Origin: Owenia fusiformis
Taxonomy: Eukaryota; Annelida; Polychaeta; Sabellida; Oweniidae
Assembly: GCA_903813345.2 (NCBI GenBank)
Contig: CAIIXF020000005.1
Coordinates: forward strand, 5,857,375-5,921,374
Direction of reading: 5' to 3'
Length of the DNA stretch: 64,000 nucleotides
Shown: positions 27,001 through 35,900 of the stretch, piece by piece
Position numbering within the stretch: position 1 is the first letter of the stretch
How the letters are laid out: every line of letters begins with the position of its first letter
Translations under genes and position numbers: made by a program
Notes under the pieces: generated by a model
What the model was told of the DNA's origin: nothing
Databases searched by the model: none
The model's input: only the letters and a program-made list of their open reading frames with translations

Positions 27001-30000
27001 ATTAAGATAAATTTATACTGTAGGTCAAACATAAACCAAATTGAAAATATATCATTTATAAGTATAATCAAAAACAAAAAAATGAAATTCTCATGAAAAC
27101 GCTTGGCTAAAATAATGTCAAACTTTTTGCCAAATTTATTGACTGTCCAGAGTAGACCTTGAAAACTGAAACTGATACTTATGCAACATATTTCATTTGA
27201 ACAATATAAATGATTCAAAGTTGCATTTGTTTTAATGTGATTTTCCTACAACAAACAACTTGATTTCTCCAACATGAGATGAAGTTAAGAATCGTGACTA
27301 ATGGTGTACGAACCCCATGAAAAATATATGAGCATTAGTTTGGTCAATGGCCAATTTTCATTTGTTTGAAAATTGTTGATGGATGTCTTGTTTATATGCT
27401 GTTCATGGCATCTTCATCAAGTCCAGGTTTGAGGATTTTTTTCAATAGATGGAAAGATGAGTGGCAATTCCATAGGTTCACCAAGTGAGCTAAAAAAGCA
27501 AAAAACAGGTTCATATCCATTGATATGGTCAACACTGTTAAGAGTTTAAGTACAAGTCTCTACTTTTACTAACCTTAAAGCATGTCAGTAGTGTTTTCAT
27601 TGTTTTGACTGAAGACAGGAGTGCTAGACGTTCTAAGGTAGCATGGGCACTGTGGGTTATCTCCTTTACTATAAAGCTGTCACTTACAAGTAGAACCTAC
27701 AAAAAAGAGATTTTCATGTTCGATGAACATGAATACGTGATTTGATTATGGTTATAGGCATTAACATGCAAAATGTCACTACCTGCCATTTGTTACAGAC
27801 ACTCATAATTCCAAAATTACACAATTTATTATACCCTTTAGCTAGAAAACCCTTATAATTTAAAATATGTGACAAGAAAGTACCATACAACACACCTTCA
27901 TGGTTGATTCTAATAACTCTTTGGCTGTCCTTATAAGTTGTTTACAAGCTGGTTGACTATAACCCTCAATTTGTAACCTCTGAGCTGCTAAGATCAGATT
28001 TTCTCCTGACATCACTGCACTGTCACATGGCCTAGCCAGCTCAACTTCTAATTCCTAGGTGTATATGTTACTAAATTAAACACTTTTTCTTTGAATGCCA
28101 AATAATGAATAATATTGAGAAATAACTGTAGGTCCATTCATCAAATCAGTAACTGCTAATTGTTTTAGGTTGTATGCTTACTGCATAGTCATTCTATGCT
28201 ATGCATCTATTTAATTTTCATCACTATTTTCAAAGTCATCTTGATTTTTGAGAAATTGGTGATTTCGGCAAAATGTCACATTTTGGTCACATGGGGACCA
28301 TGGATCCTTTATTTGCTCTTGAATGATATTTTGACACATGACATCAAATGTACATTTTCAATCTTTACATGTAGATATGAGCTTAATGAGCAAATAATAG
28401 CCCTTTCACATTCTGATACTCATAGCATCTTTCTGTTTCACTTGAAACATCTCAGGGCTGAGAAGAGATGAGATGTCATGGTTTATCATGAATAGCTCTT
28501 TCTGGTTATCTGAATCCTATCAAGAACCTAGGTAATGTTAATAATTGATCATATTACCTGTTGCTTGAGAGAACTTTGTTTGGCAGCCTGCACCAAACTC
28601 TCAATTGCTTTTGAGACTTCTGTAGCAAACTCCATAACAGAGCTCCCTTCCTCCTTTGTCCCCCTTGCATCACTAACAATTATCAATTGCGACACCTAAC
28701 AATTAAAAATACACTATGAATTGTTTAAAAGTTAAAGTCAAGTACAGTGAAAGATGAACACTCTTTGAACTGTAACAAAGTCTCCAGATTTGGGGATTTA
28801 CATCCAAACCAATTCAGCTTTTGGACCAAAATCTATCAAATGGGATGCACAATACTTATATACTACCAGGTACATTAATATTGTAAACACAGCATATAAC
28901 CTTTTAACATATAGCACTAATTCTGGCTTTTAAAGATAACCAAAAAGTAGTCAATTATCCCAACGAATAAAAGTTTGGTGAGTCAGTCCATCCATCCGGA
29001 AAATAATTTTCTTAATATTTGGGGGAAAGATCATGTATATTGGCCCATGATATTGGTAAATAGTTTTAAGCAAAATTTTTTCAAGATTGTCACCATTTTA
29101 AACATGGTGGAATTTTTCACGAAAATCCAAAGTTTTTCATTTTAAACCAAAGTAATAATAAAAGTTATTGTTTTAAATTTTGGTAGTAGAGTGAAACCTG
29201 TAAAGTGGAACCCCTCTACAAGCTGAACACATCTGTTAGTAGAACACTTTCTAAAGTCTCAAGACAAACTGACTTTAATGAAAATCTATAAGTGGAACAC
29301 CTCCCAAGTTGACCACATTTTAGAGGTACTTAAGGTGTTCAACATGGACAGGTTTTACTGTATATTCACAACATCTATATTTTTCACATGAATTTGGTGT
29401 TTTTCACCCTGACCCCAAGTGGCCATGTATGGGGTTTGGGAAACAGGAATTTGTATTAATTTTGAGTGTTTGACATATATTCTGTGTTTTCTAACCTTGA
29501 TAAGGACAACCACAGAGGCATCACCTTGATAGTTGCATACATGAAAATCTTAGAAAAGCTAATGGTTACAAGAAGTGAAAATGTTAGGTTATCCGAAAAG
29601 ATCTCAGATTTGCAAGCCGCAAATAAGAAACATACATCCTGCCTTCATACATCCTTATTAGCAAGAGAAGCTATTAGTCATGGACTGGAAAATGGTGAGG
29701 ACGTTTGTCGTTATTGTTGTGTCAGCTGACATCCGTAAAAGTTTCGACAGTGTGTGGCACGCAGGCTTGTTGTACAAAATGTTTAACTTGGGTGTCAATG
29801 GAAAACTATGGAGACTTTTGCGTTTATGTTATATGGATTATAAATGTGCAGTTAGAAAAATTCAACATATCACAAGGCGTACACCAAGGGGGTATTTACT
29901 CTATGGAATTGCATTCGTTATACATGAATAGATTAATACTTGATATTGTCAACTGTGGAAAAGGCTGCACAATAGGTGACATTGTGTGTACATGTCCGAC

Positions 30001-32678
30001 CTATGCTGACGACATGGTCATTATAGGATACCATAAAAACTCTGTACAATTTGTTCTTGACACAATGCATGAATATAAAACTTTGGAGGATTAAATTCCA
30101 TCCGAAAAAATGCCAAGTGGTTGTCTTTACAAAGAAGAAGACCCCAACCGCACCCATTGAACTAAAAATTGGAGAAAGCGTGATACCGGTCGTGACGTCT
30201 ACGCAACACGTTGGCTTACCCCTGTCTGCCCGTAACAGTAACAGGGAGCTGGTAGATGACAGGATTTCTAGAGCTCGAAGGTCCATTAATGCATACGTTG
30301 GAACGACAACAAGCTGCACAGACCCCACAAACCCACTCACTGCGTCCAAATTATATTGGGCTGTAAGCGTCCCCTCGATGACTTTTGGCATGGAACTGGT
30401 CCACCTTAATGACGCTGAATATGAGGTCTTGGAACAGGGACACCGCAATATTGCGAAAAAATTACAGGGTCTCCCAGTGAGCACACCGGTGTTATCCATG
30501 ACCCTTGGATCTGTTTACAGAAGCATCTCTATTAAACGTATGGTTGCATTCAGAGTCGGATCTAGACCGCTGAATAGTCTTTCTCCGATAAATGACATTA
30601 TGAACCTTGCCGAACGGTACGGGATTACAAACTGCATATATGACATGTTGGACTCTATAGAAATGCCTTCTAAGACATTATGGAAACGCATAGTAAGCAC
30701 AAAAATCCGAGATTATGACCTTAACAGATGGAAGAGAGAAGTGACCACGTATCAAAAGTTAAAACTGTACAGAGGAGTGCAGGATGTAAAACCTATTATA
30801 TGGTGGTTGGTTGCTAGACAAGATCCAAGATACTTGAGAAGATGTGCGCTGATGGTTCGTCGTTTAACGGGACAGGGAAATTTGAGAGTAAATACTGGTG
30901 AATGGGAAGGGATCCCTTTTCAAGAGAGGCTATGCCCGCTCTGTGGAGATGAAGTCGAAACAGTAGAACACTTCACTTTATTTTGTTCAAATAATGCTGT
31001 TAACAGGAAACGCATCGAGGCCATAGTAAACACTTATTCCAGTATGAATCCTCCTATGACCACACAGGAGAAAATGATGTTGATTTTCGGAGGAGATGAC
31101 CGTTTAAGTCCAAATGAACTAAAAGCAATTGCATGTGACATACGAGACATGTATCTTCAAAGAGAAGGAAACTTTTAAACTAGAACTTTCTATCGAGGTG
31201 ATAATGGCACGCACATAAATCACTCAAAATCAATACGATCTATTTCATCTATTAGAATTTTTTACGCAAACATGGGAGTAGTGATTTGCGATATTGGCTA
31301 TATAACATTAGTACATACAGTATAGTTACTTATACTTGATGTTCATATATATCATTCACTATTATATACATTCAATGCAATTTATGTATCCTAATTATTA
31401 TATATTTATCTCCTATCTTGGAGGGAAAATAAACATAATAATAATAATAATAACACAACCCCAAGGGACAATTTAGGAGGGGGTTGGGAAGACAGTACTT
31501 TTCGTCAATTTTCATCTTTCTGAAGGCAATTTAGAGTAGATTGCAAATAGTGTAATTCAATTGTCTTGTATTTTCCATTACTTGTGCAATGTGCTCTTCA
31601 AATAAATAGGAGGCCAAAAATTAGCAAAAATGTGAGTTCCAATGAAAGAAAACAATTTTGAAAGTGACTCCTGGTCAAAAATAGTTTTCTAGTGTTCAGA
31701 ACTTTGGTGCACCATGTGCATTCCATCACTGAACTTTCACATGTTCAAAATTCTATGATTTATATCATAAATTAGGGACTATTTTGACGTTACATCCCAA
31801 TCAGACAGTTTATACTCGGAAAATATGCTTTTGTTTGTACAATTGGATCCCGTTGATGGTATTAGAACAGTATTTTAGGCCTACCTATTATCCCCCATCT
31901 CAAAATATATCGTTTTTCTGTATTCTCAGTCATTTAACTCAAGATAAAGTTATACATCTCAGTTATTTCAATCTTTGCATATACCTCGAATATCTAAGCT
32001 AATCAAAAAACATTAAATTACTGGAAAACTGCAAAAAGTTAGCTGAAAATTTGGGGTTCGGATAATTGCCGGAAAAGGTGGGTTCGAATTTTTTTAGTCA
32101 AGATTTTTTGGGGGAGAGGGTTCGCACGAACCCTCCGAACTCCCTCTCCCTATGGCCCTGTTGTTTTGAAGGAAGTTGCATCAATGGGGGAGGCATTAAT
32201 TTTTATAAAATTCAGAACAAATCTTTAAAAAAATATTTTGGCCTTGCTTATCCACGCGATCGCACCCCCCTGACTGAAAACCTCCCCAAAAAATTGGCGA
32301 TCCCCCCCCCTGACTGAAAGCTGGCTACACCCCTGACTCAGTCAAAATACAAATAAAACCTTGTCTGAACCGGGTATTGGATCCTCACCTGTATTGTGTT
32401 CTAGTATATATCCAACAGACCACTGGCCTGGTTGTATTTATCCTGTAACTTTTACTTAAAGTTTCATTCATTTACAAAAGTGTTTTCAGATTAACCAAAC
32501 CAAATGCATCAGTGATTCAGTCAGTTTCTAATTCAAAGTCAATCAATCAATAATTTTTCCACAGCTCTGCCCACTAAATAAATCGAATTATACATACCTG
32601 GGCTGCAATAGGGGTTAAAACTCGTTTTACAGACTTTGTATGGACAAAGTCCCATACAAGTGCGTTAGTTACATCCAT
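24..32678 (-). CDS. Vinculin/alpha-catenin family protein, 22 coding exons, 3' end outside window
   Basis: Probable actin/adhesion-junction scaffold. Exons in transcript order: 32598-32678, 28558-28695, 27896-28054, 27574-27696, 26045-26224, 25485-25628, 25115-25264, 24369-24442, 23706-23862, 10485-10614, 8791-9000, 8228-8425, 4752-4964, 4001-4297, 3607-3757, 3142-3295, 2553-2663, 2106-2274, 1390-1609, 1097-1277, 720-819, 24-224. Every junction keeps phase, giving 1,180 codons without a stop. The N-terminus (MDVTNALVWDFVHTKSVKRV) and exons 2-5 follow the vinculin head, for example LILAAQRLQIEGYSQPA and MVLTKLADKRQRDLLHPRQR. Exons 11-12 (residues about 446-581) match the vinculin/alpha-catenin segment around KQLWNNEMNILVESIDRI. 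The head is about 650 residues, nearer alpha-catenin than vinculin. Exon 14 (652-751) is a Ser/Thr-Pro linker with TSPHK repeats, in the place of vinculin's proline-rich hinge. The following 430 or more residues are helical but I do not recognise the actin-binding tail in them. Family call is firm; the exact orthologue (vinculin, alpha-catulin or neither) is open. Confidence 0.85.
319..443 (+). repeat. TGTCACCAC hairpin SINE/MITE family, copy 1
   Basis: Family layout: aggcattaacatgcaaaatg, tcaccacctgccatttgtta, a variable middle, gactataacaatatgtcacc, then the hairpin cacttctggtggtgacat. This copy has agtaagaatt in place of the usual word. Other copies: 4534-4674, 27756-27810, 56653-56829, 57086-57217, all in this orientation. 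Confidence 0.7.
1855..2010. repeat. Diverged interspersed repeat (SINE-like fragment)
   Basis: Contains ggcccatagccagggggg and aaaattatgcagtttttcac, then tcaagtgattcttggccaaa. The same order of words recurs at about 53625-53755 (atcatgcagtttctgaccat, gctggctacaggcctga), and related ends lie at 32050-32340 (gctggctacacccctgac). Confidence 0.4.
4001..4297 (-). repeat. Linker exon with 21-bp coding repeats (TSPHK heptads)
   Basis: Exon 14 of the vinculin-like gene. Its middle part encodes reiterated seven-residue units of the form TSPHKLM, TSPHKSV, TSPQKLI, ASPHKGV, each a candidate proline-directed phosphorylation site. At DNA level these are degenerate 21-bp tandem repeats, visible on the plus strand as repeated gatgtcatcagtttatgtgg. 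The exon lies between the head-like region and the C-terminal extension, where vinculin has its proline-rich hinge. Confidence 0.7.
4534..4674 (+). repeat. TGTCACCAC hairpin family, copy 2
   Basis: Full-length copy ending in the hairpin tgtcaccacttctggtggtg then acat. The middle has a local duplication of ccaaccaccaaatgccaacc type sequence. Confidence 0.7.
5556..7718 (+). CDS. Heparan sulfate 3-O-sulfotransferase-like, type II membrane protein
   Basis: Probable Golgi PAPS-dependent sulfotransferase of the HS3ST family. Two coding exons, 5556-5706 and 5911-7718, join in phase (652 residues). Residues about 7-27 form a signal anchor. Residues 110-277 are twelve 14-residue repeats (NADNTIGKGDKNTE type) making an unusually long polar stem. 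The catalytic domain is about 386-652. It has the 5'-phosphosulfate loop IGIQKCGTAAL (Lys395), EQHFFD with the expected catalytic Glu417, DKTPEYF, and the C-terminal FYFDETVGYFCL...CLSKTKY block with the family's cysteine pair. The 3'-phosphate motif reads MICDPVRRSQSSY: Cys487 replaces the family's usual arginine in RDP. A splice-like acceptor just before 5520 suggests a 5' UTR exon. The gene lies antiparallel inside intron 12 (4965-8227) of the vinculin-like gene. Family is clear; substrate and activity are not. Confidence 0.87.
6087..6590 (+). repeat. 42-bp coding minisatellite, 12 copies, in sulfotransferase stem
   Basis: Twelve near-identical 42-bp units, each encoding 14 residues of the NADNTIGKGDKNTE type, lie in tandem without a frameshift. 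Variation is mostly single-base (G/R at unit position 9, NTE/NNE/STE at the end). Because the unit is a multiple of three and lacks stops in several frames, long open frames appear on both strands here; they are shadows of the array. Confidence 0.95.
10009..10160. mobile_element. Left-end fragment of the ttaaaggccc MITE family
   Basis: Starts ttaaaggccctgtgccctac and contains tttcccaccattttagaaac like the full copy. A matching right end was not found, so it may be truncated. Confidence 0.45.
10751..11141. mobile_element. 391-bp MITE with TTCAA target duplication and internal tandem repeat
   Basis: Inverted ends aggacgattctcggtttgga are perfect over about 25 bp, flanked by TTCAA on both sides (10746-10750 and 11142-11146). 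The interior is two diverged direct copies of about 170 bp, each containing gaaatattacccaaattaaa and gaagcagggataatgctca. Confidence 0.8.
12017..12880. mobile_element. Non-autonomous DNA transposon, long TIRs, 9-bp target duplication (Mutator-like)
   Basis: About 95-bp terminal inverted repeats begin taaccaaacccgtctggccc. Both sides are flanked by the exact 9-bp duplication ataagaaag (12008-12016 and 12881-12889). Target length and long TIRs fit Mutator-like elements. The 864-bp interior has no recognisable transposase. Confidence 0.8.
12963..13461. mobile_element. Probable MITE with inverted ends and paired CACGTG sites
   Basis: The left end ttaaaggacaactgaaatag is imperfectly inverted at the right end (tttcatatctgctttaa). 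Inside, gtggcccccacgtgat and atcacgtgggggccaa form an inverted pair with E-box-like CACGTG cores. No coding capacity seen. It directly follows the Mutator-like element. Confidence 0.45.
14815..15196. mobile_element. MITE family with ttaaaggccc ends, full copy
   Basis: The left end ttaaaggccctgtgtaaagt is inverted at the right end (aaactttatatggggccttt). The interior includes a family block (tttcccaccatttgaaaaac). A related long copy lies at 35285-36125 and lone left ends at about 10009 and 60022. Non-coding. Confidence 0.65.
15461..16777 (+). CDS. Uronyl/heparan 2-O-sulfotransferase-like, type II membrane protein
   Basis: Probable Golgi 2-O-sulfotransferase acting on uronic acid of chondroitin/dermatan or heparan sulfate. 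The 438-residue protein is encoded in one exon. Residues about 8-24 are a hydrophobic signal anchor. Residues 26-140 are an Asn/Asp/Lys/Gln-rich stem. The catalytic domain begins near 155: MGKCGSGTLI is the PAPS loop (Lys171), in the GKCGS form typical of UST rather than the PKTAS form of HS2ST. YLFTGHSSFIDY carries the expected catalytic His231. YIDLIRDPINMWISLFYYM is the 3'-phosphate motif, with its arginine intact. The block from SSEWSVQNAKKNIERYY to VRQRFYTQL matches the family C-terminus. The acceptor-like ttttcag about 20 bases upstream suggests a spliced 5' UTR. It is nested antiparallel in intron 9 of the vinculin-like gene. Confidence 0.88.
   Translation: MKTYTKWMTLFLAVMGLYYAILTLSHNDNANINGKRNDIKNVKNTYDKIEENEDTVDVQVDKKGINARLDNLYNNEPWDNIKQINDNTNDNIQKQDNEKWGIETQNNAKQDNAEEGNDKNVINDNIQGNNNDLSNFEGEAYICNAESQTVLTGYQTENRDNDLIMYSEMGKCGSGTLIAILARACLKSKAYMTKYTIPLPWDDQLPTIQKRLKYVNDKILNNRKPYLFTGHSSFIDYKELGLPQPIYIDLIRDPINMWISLFYYMKRPQLPGMQANPLEFCIKYWIKTSGCENSHDMVHCLHTREFKGCKHGYVSPGYKRQFTGRYVNSSEWSVQNAKKNIERYYTFIGINEHYIETLKGLEMVIPRFKPGLLTDTYKVVHNKNVGRKRAPPTNETVALMKQLLADDYTIYYFVRQRFYTQLKCLGIEVDFDKKFPWH
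18321..19367 (-). mobile_element. Degenerate Tc1/mariner element (1,047 bp) with TA target sites
   Basis: Terminal inverted repeats cagggtgttccaaaagtaac and its complement are each flanked outside by TA. The minus strand inside encodes a decayed mariner transposase. It is inserted in the centre of the foldback-like element, between arms whose proximal 100 bp or so are inverted copies of each other (aatttcaacttatgatggaa type sequence on both sides). Confidence 0.85.
18616..18962 (-). pseudogene. Mariner transposase remnant (C-terminal part)
   Basis: The reverse frame begins VIYLDNAPTRRSPVKTTAAI and continues EELSLEV before a stop. DNAPTRRS is the mariner signature holding the second catalytic aspartate. 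The next part, in another frame (LKWVNSCVSVMDTKCF-like), recalls the transposase C-terminus. Stops and frameshifts show it is inactive. Confidence 0.75.
22228..23705. other. Intronic DNA with no recognised element
   Basis: Remainder of intron 9 of the vinculin-like gene between the satellite nest and exon 9. Short open frames here have no splice context or family resemblance. A short stretch near 23130-23190 (gaattgatttgtagtctaaa) is a fragment of the satellite unit. Confidence 0.5.
24592..25093. mobile_element. Pogo/Tigger-like MITE, long copy
   Basis: Ends cagtaaataaaacctatcta and the inverse ttcggattagccaggtgttc...aggttctcctg, flanked by TA. Repeated words aggaggtgttcacatttcga and aattgagaggtgttcatatt lie inside. 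Such ends with TA targets fit the pogo/Tigger group. Located in intron 7 of the vinculin-like gene. Confidence 0.6.
27756..27810 (+). repeat. TGTCACCAC hairpin family, truncated copy 3
   Basis: Only the first half is present (aggcattaacatgcaaaatg through gccatttgttacagacac); the terminal hairpin is missing. Confidence 0.6.
29189..29360. mobile_element. Pogo/Tigger-like MITE
   Basis: Left end gagtgaaacctgtaaagtgg, right end ggacaggttttactg, flanked by TA; inner words gaacacctcccaagttgacc recall the other copies. Lies just 5' of the LINE. Confidence 0.55.
29490..31455 (+). mobile_element. Decayed non-LTR retrotransposon (LINE), 5'-truncated and frameshifted
   Basis: Broken reverse-transcriptase frames: DNHRGITLIVAYMKILEKLM (finger region), ADIRKSFDSVWHAGLLYKMF, then GVHQGG and YADDMVIIGYH (catalytic YADD box) in a shifted frame. 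A third frame (30051-31178) holds the C-terminal part and a zinc knuckle CPLCGDEVETVEHFTLFCS. At least two frameshifts and a missing 5' half make it inactive. The 3' end has a short (ATA)n tail near 31425-31455. It sits in intron 1 of the vinculin-like gene, antisense to it. The clade is not settled; it looks CR1/Jockey-like. Confidence 0.85.
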
Positions 32679-32920
32679 ATTAAGGCAACATTGTTCAAGA
32701 ATATGGCATACTTTGACAAAAACTGATAAAATAATTTTTAAAAATCGCAGCCGGAAGTTTTCAAACTTTTTCAATCACCCATGCGCAGAGCCAATTTCTA
32801 AAGCAATTTGAAGAGCGACTAGATGTCATATGATTTTACAAATATTTATGTTTTTTATTTGAAATGCTCTTATACAGATTTAAACAGTAAATTCAGAATG
32901 CTCAATCAGCAACAGACAAC
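32679..32920. promoter_or_regulatory. Putative bidirectional promoter between divergent start codons
   Basis: Only 242 bp separate the vinculin-like start codon (minus strand) from the proposed receptor start codon (plus strand). Neither gene shows another nearby upstream exon that I could find. No TATA box or CpG-rich block stands out. The call is inferred from gene arrangement, and the plus-strand start is itself inferred. Confidence 0.4.
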
Positions 32921-35900
32921 ATGTGGAGAGTTAACTTAAGTGTGAATAGTTGGTTGGTGATTTATTGTAAGTAGCAATTTAGAAATAAAAAGTTACAAAG
33001 TAAAAAATTTATGACGACAATCGGATTTATTTTTGGGCACCTTTATTTTTGACATACCTCCATGAATGTGGGGTAATTTTGAGAAACAAATGTCCTGAAT
33101 ATCAAAAAACCTCAAAATAACCACACATTTATGGGGGTATTTTGACATTTCTGACTAAACTCAAATTTTTTATTCTGGGAACCACTGAGTTCATAGGGTT
33201 AAAATAACGAAATGATGTGATGTAACCAAGTATCTACTTACCAGTATGTTCTTTGCTATCCGTCGAACTTTGTAAATTGTGAAACTCAGCTAAACACGAC
33301 ACCGAAGGCAGTATTCTGAGGTTATAAAATTTAGATTGAAATAATTTCCTATTTGTAGCACTAGTATGTATCCAACAGACTGACTAGAAGTCAGTCTGTT
33401 ATGATGTACTACTTTCCTGTGGAAATTGGAGTGAAATTTTTTGCACAAAATTATCAATTAGAGGAACCATTTCTTCAATAAAATAAACATTACAAAATTT
33501 CAACTAATTAGTAAGGTACAATTAAATGCAATAAAAAGTAACACAGCATATTGTCAAGTGGAAATAAAGCTAGATGAAGTAACAAATGTGCAAATTAATT
33601 TTACCCAATCGGCCATTTTGAATAGCACTTCCTATGTAAACAAATATTTGAAATTACCAAACTTTAACATAGGTGCCCTATAGTCTGAATATAATTCAGA
33701 CTAAATAGGATATAGTCTATTTGTAGCACCTTGAAGATTTCCCTAGACTAGACTCTCCCCTAGATCCGCCACTTATACCTCACTTCCATCTGCTATACCA
33801 CCCCTTTTAAAGCAGTCAGACAGGCCTGCATGATCATGGTAAATTATCAACCTATGATAAAGTAGTATTTTGAAGTCATTTCCTTGCTAATTTCAAACCT
33901 GTTTGTTTATATATTTAAACTATTTACATATGTTTATTTCAGTTTGGTTCTGTGTACTGGTCTTCTGCATTCCAAGTGATGTGAGCTCTGAAAGTCTTTT
34001 ATTTCCAAAGAACTGCTCACTATCAGACTGTGTTGAGTGTAATAAAGGTTCATTCTCAAATATAAGTAAGTTGGTTATATAAGGTACAGTTTATGTATTT
34101 AAGGAAATAGAACTTGTAAAATGTTAAAAACAATTTTTTGAAAAGCATTCCAATGATTCCACTCTTGAACCCTGATTTTATTTTTCTAAAAACAGAATTG
34201 AGAAATCTGATGACATTAAGAAGGAATGGAAGAAAATTCATCACAATTAAAAAAATTACGTTCACTTTGTCATCTTTGGCCTGATAACTGTTCGACTGTT
34301 TAGCAAATGTTTCACAAATGGGTATAGATACAGTGTGTGAGCTAAATATGCTACTTTTTTTTGATAAAGTTCACTTTCCATTGATTTAACCCATTATGAA
34401 TCATTTGATTTTTTCCTATTTCAACTCTAATAAGGTTATCACATTTTTTTGTTTCAGGCAGTGAAGGATGCTCATGCTGTGATTCCCCTGGGTTCTGCCT
34501 CCCAACATTTTGTACTTCATGTCCCGCAGGTACTTTCCAACCTGCAGCCAGACAGACACGTTGTGAGACATGTAGTCCAGGCAATTTCAGGTATGTTCAA
34601 AATTATTAAGAGGCCTAGTATGGACCATCTATACATATATACATCCAGGTTTGGTTGATATGAACTTTTATTTGAGGAGGCCCTGCTCTGGGATTTCCTC
34701 TAGGGAACAGTAAGAGTGGGGCCAGTGATGCTTGTATAACTTGGGCCCTCCCAACCAATGTTAACAACCTGTGCATGAAAGTTATTATGCAAAAACACAT
34801 CAATGAAAAACAGAATTTAAAGTAGGCAAGGCATATTTGACTCGGGGTGGTGCAAACTTTTTCATTTATGAAAACTTTACCCTCATAGTTAGCTATGCCA
34901 ATGAATATTTCCTATTCAAGCTTATTCATTAGTTCATTTGTTTTATTTCTGGGAAACTATGATATTATTAATGCATATCTGTATTCACATGTATAGCGTA
35001 AGTTCGTGAATCATTCCTATGAACAAGTGCCAGAATTTAAGCAGAATTCAGTATATTTCATAAGAAACCAGACAAATACAATATTTTGGATTCTGAACAT
35101 ATTCATGCCACTGGTGGCCAATTTTTTCAAAAATTTTGAAAGTCAAATATCCTTAAGTATGGGTTATACAACCTAATTGATGATATCTTTGTAATTTGAC
35201 CTACTTCAATTAAATGAGTTGAGTGAGAAATGTTCTACCTCAACATGTCGATATTTAGATTTTCGCACAGTATGTTCATATATTTTAAAGTCCCCGTCTA
35301 AAGATTGAAAATATTTTTTTATCATTCACTCACTATTTGTCAGGACTTAAAAAGTGATTTTAGAGATTTTTGAACAAAAAAGAAATTTTTGAAAAAAAGT
35401 TGTGAGCATTTCATTTCTCAAATATTCAAATTTCCCGCCATTTTTCAAAAAAAGTTGAAATTTCTTAATCATCAAATATTTCTTAATGCATTTCAAAAAA
35501 GATTATCTTTTTAACACCAATGCAAAGATTGAACAAAAGACACACTATTTCAATAATAAAATGTCATATTTAATGGGCCACTTCAATGTTTTAGCTTATC
35601 AAAAATATTTTGAAACATTAGTGATGTCACTAAGGTAACAAAAACCTTTTGAAAAAAATTGAATTTTTTTTTTCGATGTCAATCTTTTATAAATATGCTA
35701 GACTTTCATAAAAAAACAATGTTGATTGTCTAACCAGGTTTAAAGGAAGAATAAATTATGTTTTAGATATCATTGTACCATTGGTTTCTATGAGAACTAA
35801 AATTTTGAAATGCATTTTTCTCAGAACCATTTTCATGCACTGATAAGTTCATTTCTCGCTTGTTTATCAACCGATTTTCTTAATTTTTTCGGCAAAAAAC

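Noticed and set aside
29933-30499. 188-codon minus-strand frame
   Set aside because: It lies antisense to the reverse-transcriptase remnant and resembles nothing itself.
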